The notes under the pieces are model-generated. The model saw only the letters and a list, made by a program, of their open reading frames with translations, was not told where the DNA came from and did no database searches. DNA of 64,000 nucleotides from Scandinavium vulneris_A (GTDB taxonomy: Bacteria; Pseudomonadota; Gammaproteobacteria; Enterobacterales; Enterobacteriaceae), in contig JBKGRZ010000001.1 in assembly GCA_046518185.1 (NCBI GenBank), positions 558,001 to 622,000 on the forward strand, written 5' to 3'. Position 1 is the stretch's first letter; every line of letters starts with the position of its first letter. Made by a program: the position numbers and the translations under genes. This document shows, piece after piece, positions 42,778 to 52,252 of the stretch.

Positions 42778-44177
42778 CGCAATTTATCTCCAATCAAAAA
42801 CTCCAGCGCCGCGTCCAGACGGATGTGCGGCAGCGGTTTGTCGACGTCCATCGCCTGTGGGCGGAACGCTTCAAACTGAAAGCCCTGCTTTTCCCAAAAC
42901 GCCTGGCCCGGTAAACGTGCCGGAACCTCGCCGGGATAGACGGTCAAGGGTTCGCCATCGCTCAGGCGGTTGCCGCGTAGCGCAGGGATTTTCTCACCGT
43001 TGACGTCAATCAGCCCGCTTTGCGTCGCCTGCACTGACGCCAGCCCCAGACAGTCCATGCTGATGCCTTCAAAGGCCGCATTTTGCCATGCGTCCTGAAT
43101 TAACTGCTGCAGGAGCGAAACCATGTTCGCATGCTGATCGACGGTGACGTGATCGGCTTTGGTGGCGGCAAACAACAGTTTGTCGATAACCGGGGAAAAC
43201 AGGCGGCGGAACAGGGTCCGCTGCCCGTAATGGAAACTTTGCATCAGCTGCGTCAACGCCAGGCGCATATCGTTGAACGCCTGCGGCCCGCTGTTCAGCG
43301 GTTGCAGGCAGTCGACCAGCACAATTTGGCGGTCAAATCGCAGGAAATGATTTTTATAGAACCCTTTAACCACATGGTCGCAATAGTAGTCAAAACGCGC
43401 GCGTAACATGCCGGCGTTGGTGTGTTTATCCGCCTGTGCCAGCCGGGCCTCACCCACCGCATCGACATCCGGCCACGGGAAGAACTGGAGTGCAGGCGCC
43501 CCCGCCATCTCACCCGGCAGCACGAAACGCCCCGGCTGGATAAAGTGCAGCCCTTCCTGTTTGCAGATATGCAGGTATTCGGTCCACGCCTGGCTGATTT
43601 CCGCCAGACGGTTTTCATCTGCCGGGGCCAGCGGATCAAGCCCCTCGCACAGTTGACGCCAGCGCGTCGACCATTCGGCGCGTTGCCCGGTCAGGAGTCC
43701 AGTCATCTGTCGCGACCAGCTCAGGTAGTCCTGCGCTAGCATCGGCAGATCCAGCAGCCATTCGCCCGGGTAATCGACGATTTCCAGATATAGCGTGGAG
43801 GTATCTTTGAAATGACGCAGTAAGGAGTCATTGGAGCGGAAACGCAGCGCCAGGCGGATTTCACTCACCCCGCGGGTCGGCGTCGGCCACGTCGGCGGCG
43901 TGCCGTACAGCTGCGCCAGTCCTTCATCGTAGGTAAAACGCGGGATGCCGTAATCACGCTGCGGCACCCGTTTGACGCCGAGCAGGCGCTCTTCACGCAC
44001 CGCGCTCAGCAGCGGCAAACGCGCACCTGCGTGTAGGTTCAGCAGTTGATTGACCATCGCGGTAATAAACGCTGTTTTCCCGCTCCGGCTAAGCCCGGTC
44101 ACCGCCAGGCGCAGATGTCTGTCTACGCCGCGGTTGACCAGTGCATTGAATTCGCTTTTGAGTCGCTTCATCGCCAT
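42774..44177 (-). CDS. ycjX: DUF463 P-loop protein YcjX
   Basis: 467 residues (E. coli 465). A YcjX-like GTPase family protein: Walker A GLSRSGKTAFI near residue 29, a switch-like segment LYLEIVDYPGEWLLDLP near 129 where the DxxG motif falls (DYPG), and LFAATKADHV near 334 as the TKAD (G4-like) nucleotide specificity motif. Cytosolic, partner of YcjF. I saw no unambiguous sigma-32 promoter in the 144 bp upstream. Confidence 0.93.
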   Translation of the reverse strand: MAMKRLKSEFNALVNRGVDRHLRLAVTGLSRSGKTAFITAMVNQLLNLHAGARLPLLSAVREERLLGVKRVPQRDYGIPRFTYDEGLAQLYGTPPTWPTPTRGVSEIRLALRFRSNDSLLRHFKDTSTLYLEIVDYPGEWLLDLPMLAQDYLSWSRQMTGLLTGQRAEWSTRWRQLCEGLDPLAPADENRLAEISQAWTEYLHICKQEGLHFIQPGRFVLPGEMAGAPALQFFPWPDVDAVGEARLAQADKHTNAGMLRARFDYYCDHVVKGFYKNHFLRFDRQIVLVDCLQPLNSGPQAFNDMRLALTQLMQSFHYGQRTLFRRLFSPVIDKLLFAATKADHVTVDQHANMVSLLQQLIQDAWQNAAFEGISMDCLGLASVQATQSGLIDVNGEKIPALRGNRLSDGEPLTVYPGEVPARLPGQAFWEKQGFQFEAFRPQAMDVDKPLPHIRLDAALEFLIGDKLR

Positions 44178-44321
44178 CCCGTTTGTCCGTGTCTCGCCTG
44201 TCCTTCAGGATACATGACATGAGGTCCGTTAAGAGAATTATCAACCGCACTTCGCTGTATTTCAGGCTTTTTCTCCAGTAAGATGCATCTGATTGACTCT
44301 ACGATGGAGCTCGACAGGTGT

Positions 44322-45332
44322 ATGTCACCGACCATATATGATATTGCCAGGGTTGCTGGCGTTTCAAAATCTACCGTCTCGCGCGTACTGAATAATCAAA
44401 CCAATATTTCGCCCGAGGCGCTGGAAAAAGTGCAGAAAGCGATTAAGGATCTTAATTATCAGCCGAATAAGCTTGCCCGGGCGTTAACGTCCTCCGGCTT
44501 TGACGCCATTATGGTCATTTCCACGCGCTCAACCAAAACCACGGCCGGTAATCCTTTCTTTGCCGAAGTGCTGCATGCCATTACTTCCCGTGCCGAGGAA
44601 GAAGGCTTTGATGTGATATTACAGACCTCGCGCAGTACGGAAGATGACTTGCTTAAATGCGAGAGCAAAATACGGCAAAAGATGATCAAAGGGATCATTA
44701 TGCTGAGTTCTCCGGCCGATGAATCCTTTTTCACGCGGATTGATGATTATCAAATTCCGGTGGTGGTGATTGGTAAAGTTGAAGGGGATTATCAAAACGT
44801 CTATTCCGTCGATACCGATAATTATCAGGACAGCATTGCCCTGACCAACGCCCTGATTTCTCGCGGGCATAATAATATCGCCTGCCTGCATGCCCCGCTG
44901 GATTATCACGTGTCCGTTGATCGGCTGGCGGGATATAAAGAGAGCCTCAACCAGCACCACATTCCGCTGCGCGAAGAGTGGATAATCGACAGCGGTTATA
45001 CCCATGAAACCGCGCTGGTGGCGGCGAAGAAACTGCTCGCGATGGAACCGCGTCCGGATGCGGTTTTCGCCACCGACAGCATGAAACTGGTGAGCCTGTA
45101 CCGGGCGGCATATGAATCAGGTATTCAGATCCCACAGCAGTTGGCGGTGGTCGGATACAGCAACGAAACGCTGTCGTTTATTTTATCTCCGGCGCCGGGC
45201 GGGATTGATGTGCCGACCTACGAGCTGGGGATGAAAAGCTGCGATCGGCTTTTCCAGTGTATTTCCGGTAAGCCCGGTCCACGACGGGTGATTGTTTCCA
45301 CCCGTGTGTCATTGACCGATTCACTGGCATAA
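44322..45332 (+). CDS. ycjW: LacI-family regulator YcjW
   Basis: 336 residues. The N-terminal LacI-type helix-turn-helix (TIYDIARVAGVSKSTVSRVL) and hinge helix (NKLARALTSS) are followed by a sugar-binding-protein-like core. ATG 44322 follows AGG closely and gives the E. coli N-terminus; ATG 44304 would add six residues. It is expected to repress the ycjM-ompG operon until a sugar ligand is bound; in E. coli it has also been tied to pspE and hydrogen sulfide production. The likely operator occurs twice in this window. Confidence 0.94.
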   Translation: MSPTIYDIARVAGVSKSTVSRVLNNQTNISPEALEKVQKAIKDLNYQPNKLARALTSSGFDAIMVISTRSTKTTAGNPFFAEVLHAITSRAEEEGFDVILQTSRSTEDDLLKCESKIRQKMIKGIIMLSSPADESFFTRIDDYQIPVVVIGKVEGDYQNVYSVDTDNYQDSIALTNALISRGHNNIACLHAPLDYHVSVDRLAGYKESLNQHHIPLREEWIIDSGYTHETALVAAKKLLAMEPRPDAVFATDSMKLVSLYRAAYESGIQIPQQLAVVGYSNETLSFILSPAPGGIDVPTYELGMKSCDRLFQCISGKPGPRRVIVSTRVSLTDSLA

Positions 45333-45357
45333 AAGCCGGAGGTTTGCCTCCGGCTTT
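45332..45357. terminator. Bidirectional terminator between ycjW and ompG
   Basis: AAAGCCGGAGG, loop TTTG, CCTCCGGCTTT; it begins on the last base of the ycjW stop codon and ends 8 bp from the ompG stop. Confidence 0.88.
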
Positions 45358-45364
45358 ATTGGCT

Positions 45365-46276
45365 TCAGAATGCGTAATTAATACCCACGCCAGCGTAATG
45401 GAAGCGGTCATCATCGCCTTCATCGTGGTTTTCCCACTCATAAGCGTATTCGAGCGAAACGGAAATGCCATTATCGAAATCGTGGGCGTATTGTAAACCC
45501 AGACGGTTGAAGTCATGACCTTCTCGGGTCGGATCGTCCTGCCAGTCCCAGTTTGTCCATCGGTCGAGACCGAGCCGGGTATACGGGGTTAGCGTGGTCG
45601 AGCCGAATGAAACAGGCAGATAGATGCGCATTTCCTGGGTAGAAAACTCCCCGTTATTACGACTCTTATCGAGATTAAAACCGCGCTCCAGATAATAATT
45701 GGTCTGGAGCGATACCGACTCCGACAGCTTCCAGGTAAACCCGGTTTCTGTTTCGACCCGGCTGTCAGCATAACCGGTTTGATCGAGGTCATTCACAAAC
45801 TGGTAGGCCGCCAGCCAACCGTTAAAATGCACGTCATCCGTTATACGTAGGTTCCAGTCTGGCTGGAATTTATAACGCTGCATGTTAGCGGTTCCCGCCT
45901 CTTTATTATGTTCATCTTTAAAATGATAACCATAATTACGAATACCGCCGGTCAGGCCAAGCGTGAAATCATCGCTATCCAGCACCTGATAACGAATTTC
46001 CAGTTCAGGCCGATTAAAATAGGTTCCCCGTGTGCCGGAACTGTAATCAACAGGACCTTCCTGATACATTGCCAGCGATATCTTCCACGGCCCCGTAGAG
46101 GCATTAAACCACACTGACGGCTCGTATAAGCCGTCCAGATCATCGGCTTGCCCTTCAATATTTTCGCTTTCATACATCGCGCCAATATTAAATTTCCAGC
46201 CGTCGTTATTTTCTGCATAAGCTGTGAGAGTACAGGCACCCAATAGCAGTGCTGCACACCGAGGTAGTGTGTTCAT
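45365..46276 (-). CDS. ompG: Monomeric outer-membrane porin OmpG
   Basis: 303 residues (E. coli 301): a signal peptide (ALLLGACTLTAYA) then a 14-stranded barrel with NDGWKFNIGAMYESENIEG at the start and the terminal YAF (GVGINYAF). OmpG is a wide, non-selective monomeric channel for sugars. Last gene of the ycjM-to-ompG transcription unit, so it is the outer-membrane entry for the substrates of YcjN/O/P/V. Start at ATG 46276 with AGGGTG upstream; GTG 46285 is an alternative. Confidence 0.93.
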   Translation of the reverse strand: MNTLPRCAALLLGACTLTAYAENNDGWKFNIGAMYESENIEGQADDLDGLYEPSVWFNASTGPWKISLAMYQEGPVDYSSGTRGTYFNRPELEIRYQVLDSDDFTLGLTGGIRNYGYHFKDEHNKEAGTANMQRYKFQPDWNLRITDDVHFNGWLAAYQFVNDLDQTGYADSRVETETGFTWKLSESVSLQTNYYLERGFNLDKSRNNGEFSTQEMRIYLPVSFGSTTLTPYTRLGLDRWTNWDWQDDPTREGHDFNRLGLQYAHDFDNGISVSLEYAYEWENHDEGDDDRFHYAGVGINYAF

Positions 46277-46336
46277 AATTTTCACCCTAAGTTAAGAATG
46301 GGAGGAATGACATCCTCCCTGATTTTTTATTTTCTT

Positions 46337-47422
46337 TTATCCGTGAATAGCGAACTCACTTTCAATATCAAAGAAATGACTTTTCGCCATATCGAATGAC
46401 AGCGCTATCGTGTCGCCAGCAGAATAATCACAGGTAGACGGGGCGCGAACCACCAGTTCATGACCACCGATGGTGATATACAGCATAAATTCTGCCCCGG
46501 TTAATTCCGCCACGGTAATGCGCGCCGCGACAGGTAAATTCGATTCGGTGCTGGTTAACAGATCTTCTGGACGAATACCTAACACAATAGCTTTGCGCTG
46601 ATATCCCGCGGCGTTGAGCACCGCCATCTTGTCCGCCGGGATTGGCAACCGTAGGGTTTCGGTGACAAAATCGCTGCCGTCGATAGCCCCCCGAATAAAA
46701 TTCATTGCCGGTGAGCCAATAAACCCGGCAACAAACATATTTGCCGGTTGGTTATAGACCTGCTTCGGCGCCCCCACCTGCTGTACGATCCCGTCTTTCA
46801 TGATAACGATCCGCGTCGCCATGGTCATGGCTTCGGTTTGATCATGCGTGACGTAAATCATGGTGGTATTGAGCTTTTGATGCAGCTTGCAGATTTCAGC
46901 CCGCATCTGCACGCGTAGCTTGGCATCGAGGTTGGACAGCGGTTCATCCATCAAAAACACCCCCGCCTCCCGCACAATTGCCCGCCCGAGTGCCACACGC
47001 TGACGCTGCCCGCCGGAGAGTGCGCCCGGTTTGCGTTTCAGGTACTCGCGTAACCCCAAAATCTGTGCCGCCCAACTGACGCGTTCTTCAATGACTTCCG
47101 GCGCAATCTTTTGCATTTTCAGGCCAAAGGCCATGTTGTCGTATACCGTCATGTGCGGATACAGCGCATAGTTCTGGAAAACCATCGCAATATTGCGCGA
47201 TTTCGCCGGAACGTCGTTCATCCGCACACCATCAATCATTAACTCGCCGTGGCTGATTGCTTCCAACCCGGCAATCATTCTCAAAGTGGTGGATTTCCCA
47301 CAGCCTGACGGCCCGACCAGCACGATGAACTCTTTGTCTTCAATCTCGAGATTGAAATCTTTCACCACGTGCACGTGGTTGTCATAAATTTTCTGAATAT
47401 GTTGCAGTGATAGTTGAGCCAT
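46337..47422 (-). CDS. ycjV: Sugar ABC transporter ATPase YcjV
   Basis: 361 residues, MalK/UgpC type: Walker A GPSGCGKST (about 37-45), Q-loop FQNYALYPHM, signature LSGGQRQRVALGRA, Walker B VFLMDEPLSNLDA, H-loop YVTHDQTEAM, then an OB-fold regulatory domain (about 235-361). It energises YcjO/YcjP. As I recall, E. coli K-12 carries a damaged copy; here the gene is intact. Starts 4 nt after the ycjU stop. Confidence 0.94.
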   Translation of the reverse strand: MAQLSLQHIQKIYDNHVHVVKDFNLEIEDKEFIVLVGPSGCGKSTTLRMIAGLEAISHGELMIDGVRMNDVPAKSRNIAMVFQNYALYPHMTVYDNMAFGLKMQKIAPEVIEERVSWAAQILGLREYLKRKPGALSGGQRQRVALGRAIVREAGVFLMDEPLSNLDAKLRVQMRAEICKLHQKLNTTMIYVTHDQTEAMTMATRIVIMKDGIVQQVGAPKQVYNQPANMFVAGFIGSPAMNFIRGAIDGSDFVTETLRLPIPADKMAVLNAAGYQRKAIVLGIRPEDLLTSTESNLPVAARITVAELTGAEFMLYITIGGHELVVRAPSTCDYSAGDTIALSFDMAKSHFFDIESEFAIHG

Positions 47423-47426
47423 AGAT

Positions 47427-48113
47427 TTATTCCTTTGCAGGTGCAGAGGCCGAATGAAGGCGTTGCCAGTACGCATCCAACCGATGCCAGTTCAGTTCCC
47501 GTGTGGACGGTAATAACAGCCCCGCCCCTGTCAAATCGTCGCCAATCCCGACCGCAGCCATACCGCTGGCGTTAATTGCCTGGATACCGGCCTGCGCATC
47601 CTCAATACCGATGGCGTGCTGCGCGGTCACCCCCAAGCCATGGCAGGCCAGCAGGAAAATTTCCGGGTCGGGTTTGGAATGCTTGATACGCGAGGCGTCA
47701 GCGCAATAGTCGAACAGATGGGCAATCCCGAGCGCATTCAAAATGATCGGCGCGTTGAGCGACACCGAAGCCAGCCCAATACGGATTCCGCGGCCACGAA
47801 GATCGTGCAGCAGGTCGGTGATACCCGGCAGAATCGACGCAGGCGTGAGCGACGCAAGCGTCGCCACATAGCGATTGTTTTTCCGCGTACACAGCACCTC
47901 GCATTCGGCCTGGGTAAAGTGCGCCGCTTTGCCACCGTATTGCAAAATGCGTTGCAACGACGCCATCCGGCTGATGCCTTTTAGCTGTTCGTTGAACACC
48001 GGGTCGATAATGATACCGATTTCCTGCGCCACATCGCGCCAGGCGATGAAATGCAGATGCGCCGTGTCGGTCACTACCCCATCGAGATCGAATATAACGG
48101 CTTCCAGTTTCAT
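47427..48113 (-). CDS. ycjU: Beta-phosphoglucomutase YcjU
   Basis: 228 residues (E. coli 219). A HAD-superfamily phosphomutase: nucleophile and acid in FDLDGVVTD (D8, D10), motif II near 113 (IGLASVSLN), lysine in SRIKHSKPDPEIF and the acidic motif GIEDAQAGIQA. It converts beta-glucose 1-phosphate, made by the kojibiose phosphorylase YcjT, to glucose 6-phosphate. Overlaps ycjT by 4 nt. Confidence 0.94.
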   Translation of the reverse strand: MKLEAVIFDLDGVVTDTAHLHFIAWRDVAQEIGIIIDPVFNEQLKGISRMASLQRILQYGGKAAHFTQAECEVLCTRKNNRYVATLASLTPASILPGITDLLHDLRGRGIRIGLASVSLNAPIILNALGIAHLFDYCADASRIKHSKPDPEIFLLACHGLGVTAQHAIGIEDAQAGIQAINASGMAAVGIGDDLTGAGLLLPSTRELNWHRLDAYWQRLHSASAPAKE

Positions 48114-50383
48114 TTTGCCCCCTCACTGGTAGCGGTCCCAATTTGAGCGTTTAAAAAATCCGCCCTGGGATAACGCTGCTGCCCCTGTACATCAGTCTCA
48201 ATTCCCCACAGCCACAGGCGAACTTCCGCCGGGCTGTGCAGAGTCACGGCCTCAGGGGTGATGTCCAGCGTCAGGCTCACGCCCTGCCAGCAAATCGGTA
48301 CGCACAGTCGCTGCCATTGCGCCGGTAATGCCGGGGCCAGATGCAGTTCACCGTTACGGATGCTCAACCCGGCAAAACCCTCTACCGCACCCAGCCAGAT
48401 AGCGCCCGTGGCGGCGGCATGAATGCCATCGTCGCTGCTGTGCGGCTCGTCACCCAGATCAATCAACGTCCCGTCGCGCCATTGGCGATATCCGTCCGCC
48501 AACTGACCACAGCGGGCGCTGACAATGCCGTGAATCGCTTTACTGAGCGAGGAGTCGTGGATCGTTCGCGGTTCGTAATACGCCAGATTCGCCAGGCAAG
48601 CTGCCGTTGAAAAACGTTCCGGCAGCATGTAGGTCAGCATCACCACATCGGCCTGCTTGAGGATCTGCATTTCGTTGACTTCGGCCCGCGAATAGTCGAG
48701 TAGAATCGTCTGTTTTCCGGCTTTCGCTTTGTATTTTGCGAGGTCGATAGTCGGCTTACCCATGAACGTATCGTCCTGTGCCAACACCCCCAGCGCATCA
48801 GGTTCAGGTAGCCACAAACGTTGCAGGAAATCATCGGCTCTGGCGGCGAATCCGGGCTGGAGCTCGCCGAACTGCGGCACGAAATACAGCGCCTGCGCCA
48901 CGTTGTGCCATGCCATGTAGTTGGTGAAAGCATTGTTGTTAACGTGCTCGGTGTATTCATCCGGGCCGATAACGTCGTGCAGCTCCAGCCTTCCGTTAGC
49001 CTCCACCGCGCGGCTCACCCAGAACATCGCGGTTTCCGTCAGCAAGCTAACGCCTTCGGTACGCATGAACGCCTCGTCATGGGTGGCGTGCCAGTAATTC
49101 ACCACCGCCCAGGCGATATCCGCGACCAGATGATGCTCGGCCTGCGCTGAGGCGATTTTCTGCCGCAGTCCGGTCCGGATGTTGATGGCGGCAAACTCCG
49201 GCGTTTCTTCTTCACCGCTGCGCGCACTTTCCCACGGGAACAGCGCCCCATGCCAGCCGTTACGCCGGGCTTTTGCCCGCGCGCCGGGCAAATTCAGATA
49301 GCGGTAACGCAGCAACGATCGCGCAGTCGAGGGCGCGGTCAACAGATGATAAGGCAGCAAAAAGACTTCGGTATCCCAGAATACATGCCCTTTATAGCCT
49401 TCGCCGGTCAGCCCCTTCGCCCCGATGCTGATGCGTTCATCATGCAACGGCGTCATGGCGGCCAGATGATAATGGGCAAAATCAAGCGCGACCTGATCGG
49501 CCGGGTTTATAGACTCAACCACCACCCGACGCGCCTGCCAGCCTTTTAGCCACTCCGACCGTGAGGCATTGCGCAGCGCTTCGTAGCCCATCGCAGCGCA
49601 GGTCTGCAAATCATTCAGACAACGGCGGCTAAAGCTTTCCAGCGATAGGGTTTCGCGTCCGCGCTGGACTATCCAGCTGATCTTTTCTAACGTGACACTG
49701 TCACCTTTACTCAGGCAAAGCGTGCTGTTCTGCATGACGCGGCGGTTCTTGGCCGTAAAACAGATCTCCGCCTGCTGGCTCACCTGAATGCTGCTGGTGA
49801 TCACCACTTCTGCATCGCCAGACTGTGTCGCCCATGCGCCCTGTAACACCTGCTGACCGAAGACCCGCAGGGAAAGCTCATCCAGATGCTGACGACCGCT
49901 GTTGGTTTGGGTGCCATCAATGCCGGTGGATAGTGTCAGGTTGACGTCTTCGTCCAGCGCGGTGACGGTAAACTGCATCGCCAACAACGGCAGCTGCGCC
50001 ATTGAGCAGAAACGACGGCTGGTAATGCGCACCCGAGCACCCGACGGTGAGCGCCATATCAGTTCCCGGCGCAGTTCCCCATCGCTGAAATCCAGTTCAC
50101 GCTGCCAGCTTTCGGTCTCCCCGCTCAACAGCGTAAACGGCGCGCCGTTCACCTCAAACTGGATCCCCACCACGTCCGGCAGATTAATCAATTCATTGGT
50201 TTCACCCCGTCCGGCGCAGTGATACAGCCCGGCAAGGTATAGTCCACGCACCTGCTGGGTGTAGTCTTCTTCATGTGTCGCCCGCACGCCCATATAGCCA
50301 TTCGCGCAGGTCATTAACGAGGCGTATTTATTCAGAGTGTGCGGGCTGAAAGCCGGATCGTTCAGGGTAGTGATGTTCAGCAT
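48110..50383 (-). CDS. ycjT: Kojibiose phosphorylase YcjT (GH65)
   Basis: 757 residues from ATG 50383 (E. coli 755). A glycoside hydrolase family 65 phosphorylase with the catalytic glutamate in DVIGPDEYTEHVNNNA (near 487) and the GH65 segments GEGYKGHVFWDTEVF (near 326) and PWESARSGEEETPE. It splits kojibiose with phosphate into glucose and beta-glucose 1-phosphate. It overlaps ycjS by 7 nt and ycjU by 4 nt. Its 3' end contains a copy of the operator-like word also found before ycjM. Confidence 0.94.
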   Translation of the reverse strand: MLNITTLNDPAFSPHTLNKYASLMTCANGYMGVRATHEEDYTQQVRGLYLAGLYHCAGRGETNELINLPDVVGIQFEVNGAPFTLLSGETESWQRELDFSDGELRRELIWRSPSGARVRITSRRFCSMAQLPLLAMQFTVTALDEDVNLTLSTGIDGTQTNSGRQHLDELSLRVFGQQVLQGAWATQSGDAEVVITSSIQVSQQAEICFTAKNRRVMQNSTLCLSKGDSVTLEKISWIVQRGRETLSLESFSRRCLNDLQTCAAMGYEALRNASRSEWLKGWQARRVVVESINPADQVALDFAHYHLAAMTPLHDERISIGAKGLTGEGYKGHVFWDTEVFLLPYHLLTAPSTARSLLRYRYLNLPGARAKARRNGWHGALFPWESARSGEEETPEFAAINIRTGLRQKIASAQAEHHLVADIAWAVVNYWHATHDEAFMRTEGVSLLTETAMFWVSRAVEANGRLELHDVIGPDEYTEHVNNNAFTNYMAWHNVAQALYFVPQFGELQPGFAARADDFLQRLWLPEPDALGVLAQDDTFMGKPTIDLAKYKAKAGKQTILLDYSRAEVNEMQILKQADVVMLTYMLPERFSTAACLANLAYYEPRTIHDSSLSKAIHGIVSARCGQLADGYRQWRDGTLIDLGDEPHSSDDGIHAAATGAIWLGAVEGFAGLSIRNGELHLAPALPAQWQRLCVPICWQGVSLTLDITPEAVTLHSPAEVRLWLWGIETDVQGQQRYPRADFLNAQIGTATSEGAK
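48127..48140. promoter_or_regulatory. Second copy of the YcjW-type operator word, inside the ycjT 3' end
   Basis: TGGTAGCGGTCCCA, identical over 14 bp to the site before ycjM (58067-58080). It ends 14 bp before the ycjU start codon. A LacI-family protein could bind here as an auxiliary operator or to control an internal promoter, though I do not see a strong promoter beside it. Confidence 0.55.
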
Positions 50384-51435
50384 AACGTCACCCATTCTCC
50401 CTTCTCAGCGGACTCATACAGCGCCGCGACCAGCTGTTGAACAACAAAGCCCTGGTCAGCGTCAGCGATAGTGACCGCCTCGCCCTGCACATGGCGCACA
50501 AAGGCCTCCATGCTGTGGAAATGGCGATTATCGTCGGCCTGTTCGCGCTGGATAATCGAGTTGAGAGTGCCGTTCACATCGTTGTAGACATGCGCCGGGA
50601 ATAACGTGGCCCCGGCTTTGTCACCGCAAAAGGTCACGTTTAACCGCGACGTTTCGGCGATGTTCAGCACAAATGAGGTCTCGAGTCGTAGCAGGCTACC
50701 GTTTTGAAACTCAATGGTGCCAAACAGCGCATCTTCTACGGTGTACTGGGTCGGGTCCCACTCGCCAAACTGACCGCAGCTTTTCACCGTACCGAGCTTC
50801 TGGAAGCTGTGCGCCATGACGCGGCGCACCGGCGGAAAACCCAACACATACATCGCGGCATCCAGCATATGAATACCGATGTCGATCAGGGGTCCGCCGC
50901 CCTGCATTGCTTTGTTGGTAAACACGCCCCAGCCCGGGACGCCGCTGCGGCGCAAAGCGGTGGCGGTGGTGAGATAGACGTCGCCCAACACGCCACTCTG
51001 TACCTGCTCGCGCAATAGCTGAGCGTCGAGGGAGAAGCGATGGTGGAAATCATAGGCCAGCACCTTGCCCTGCTCATGTGCCATGGCGCGCATCCGATCG
51101 GCCTGCTGCGGTGTCATTGCCGGCGGCTTCTCGCACATCACGTGGCAACCGGCTTCCAGAGCGGCTAACACGTGCTCAAAATGAAAGCGGTTCGGCGAGC
51201 AGACGCTGACGATATCCGGCTGCGTTTCCTGCAACATCAGGCGTACGTCGTCATAGCAGCCTGAAATGTCGAACTTCGCCGCAAACGCCTGCGCCTGCTC
51301 CAGGCGGCTGTCACAGACAGCCACCATCTGGAGGTCATTTCGCGTGGCATAGTATGAAGCATGGACTTTGTCCGCCACCTGCCCCGCGCCGATGATGGCG
51401 ACGCGTAACGGGGCGACCGCTGTAGCATTGTTCAC
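50377..51435 (-). CDS. ycjS: D-glucoside 3-dehydrogenase YcjS
   Basis: 352 residues from GTG 51435, which has GAGAGG 6 nt upstream (E. coli 351). A Gfo/Idh/MocA-family oxidoreductase: Rossmann motif GAGQVAD near residue 15 and CEKPPAM near 102 with the conserved lysine, then GVFTNKAMQGGGPLIDIGIHMLD. In E. coli it oxidises the C3 hydroxyl of glucosides with NAD. Acts with YcjR and YcjQ to interconvert glucosides and gulosides. Confidence 0.93.
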   Translation of the reverse strand: MNNATAVAPLRVAIIGAGQVADKVHASYYATRNDLQMVAVCDSRLEQAQAFAAKFDISGCYDDVRLMLQETQPDIVSVCSPNRFHFEHVLAALEAGCHVMCEKPPAMTPQQADRMRAMAHEQGKVLAYDFHHRFSLDAQLLREQVQSGVLGDVYLTTATALRRSGVPGWGVFTNKAMQGGGPLIDIGIHMLDAAMYVLGFPPVRRVMAHSFQKLGTVKSCGQFGEWDPTQYTVEDALFGTIEFQNGSLLRLETSFVLNIAETSRLNVTFCGDKAGATLFPAHVYNDVNGTLNSIIQREQADDNRHFHSMEAFVRHVQGEAVTIADADQGFVVQQLVAALYESAEKGEWVTLC

Positions 51436-51445
51436 GCGAAACCTC

Positions 51446-52234
51446 TCAGCACTCACGCAGATAAACGAGGGAATCCTGGTACGCTTTCGCCGGATCGTCG
51501 GCGCGTACCCGGCATTCGTACACCACATAACCCGGATACTGGTCTTCGCGCAGTTGATCAAACAAGGCGGCGAAATTCAGGCTCCCGCTGCCCGGCTGAT
51601 ACCGGTGGTTATCCGCAATGTGCACATGGCCGAGCAAATCACGATTGGCGTGCAGCGCCCCCGCAATATCATCCTCTTCGATGTTCATGTGATAGAAATC
51701 GCCGATGATTTGCGTGTGATTCAGCTGATTTTCGCTGATATAACGACGGGCATCCGCCAGGGTGTTGATCATGTGATCCTGATAGCGATTCAGCGGCTCC
51801 AGCAGCACGGTGGTCCCAGTGCGAGCGGCGACGTCATCAAGGAAACGCAGGGAGTCGCTGACCGCTTTGCGATCGCCGTCGAGGCTGCGCGGCGAGGTCA
51901 TCGGCGGCAGGCGGAACGTGAACATCCCCCATGCGGCGGGCACCACGATGCCTTTGCCCCCAACTTCCGCCAGCGCTTCGAGAATACGAGCGATTTGCTG
52001 TAAACCGTTACGACGACGCTCCTCGATAAAATCCCCAATCCAGCCGTCATAGCCGCCGCAGGCGGTGGTCACCGGCAGGCCGGTTTCTTTAATGGCCGCT
52101 TTCACCTCGTCAAGATTGTTCACCAACAACCGACCGTCAATTTCGTAGCCGTCAAAGCCCATCGCTTTGATATAACGGAATTTCTCCAGAATATTTTCCG
52201 GGAAGAAAGCCTGATTCTGCGTTGCGATTTTCAT
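51446..52234 (-). CDS. ycjR: 3-dehydro-D-guloside 4-epimerase YcjR
   Basis: 262 residues, the E. coli length. A xylose-isomerase-like TIM barrel with metal-binding acidic and histidine residues in LLEPLNRY (near 152), IGDFYHMNIEE (near 185), HVHIADNHR and YVVYECRV. It epimerises the keto-glucoside made by YcjS. The upstream ycjQ ends 18 nt before its start. Confidence 0.93.
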   Translation of the reverse strand: MKIATQNQAFFPENILEKFRYIKAMGFDGYEIDGRLLVNNLDEVKAAIKETGLPVTTACGGYDGWIGDFIEERRRNGLQQIARILEALAEVGGKGIVVPAAWGMFTFRLPPMTSPRSLDGDRKAVSDSLRFLDDVAARTGTTVLLEPLNRYQDHMINTLADARRYISENQLNHTQIIGDFYHMNIEEDDIAGALHANRDLLGHVHIADNHRYQPGSGSLNFAALFDQLREDQYPGYVVYECRVRADDPAKAYQDSLVYLREC

Positions 52235-52252
52235 TGTTTGCTCTCCTTGCGC

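Noticed and set aside
42035..43003. A 322-codon plus-strand open frame across ycjF and the ycjX end
   Set aside because: Composition (serine, arginine, proline and alanine rich) is that of a shadow of the opposite strand; ycjF and ycjX are both recognised full-length genes there.
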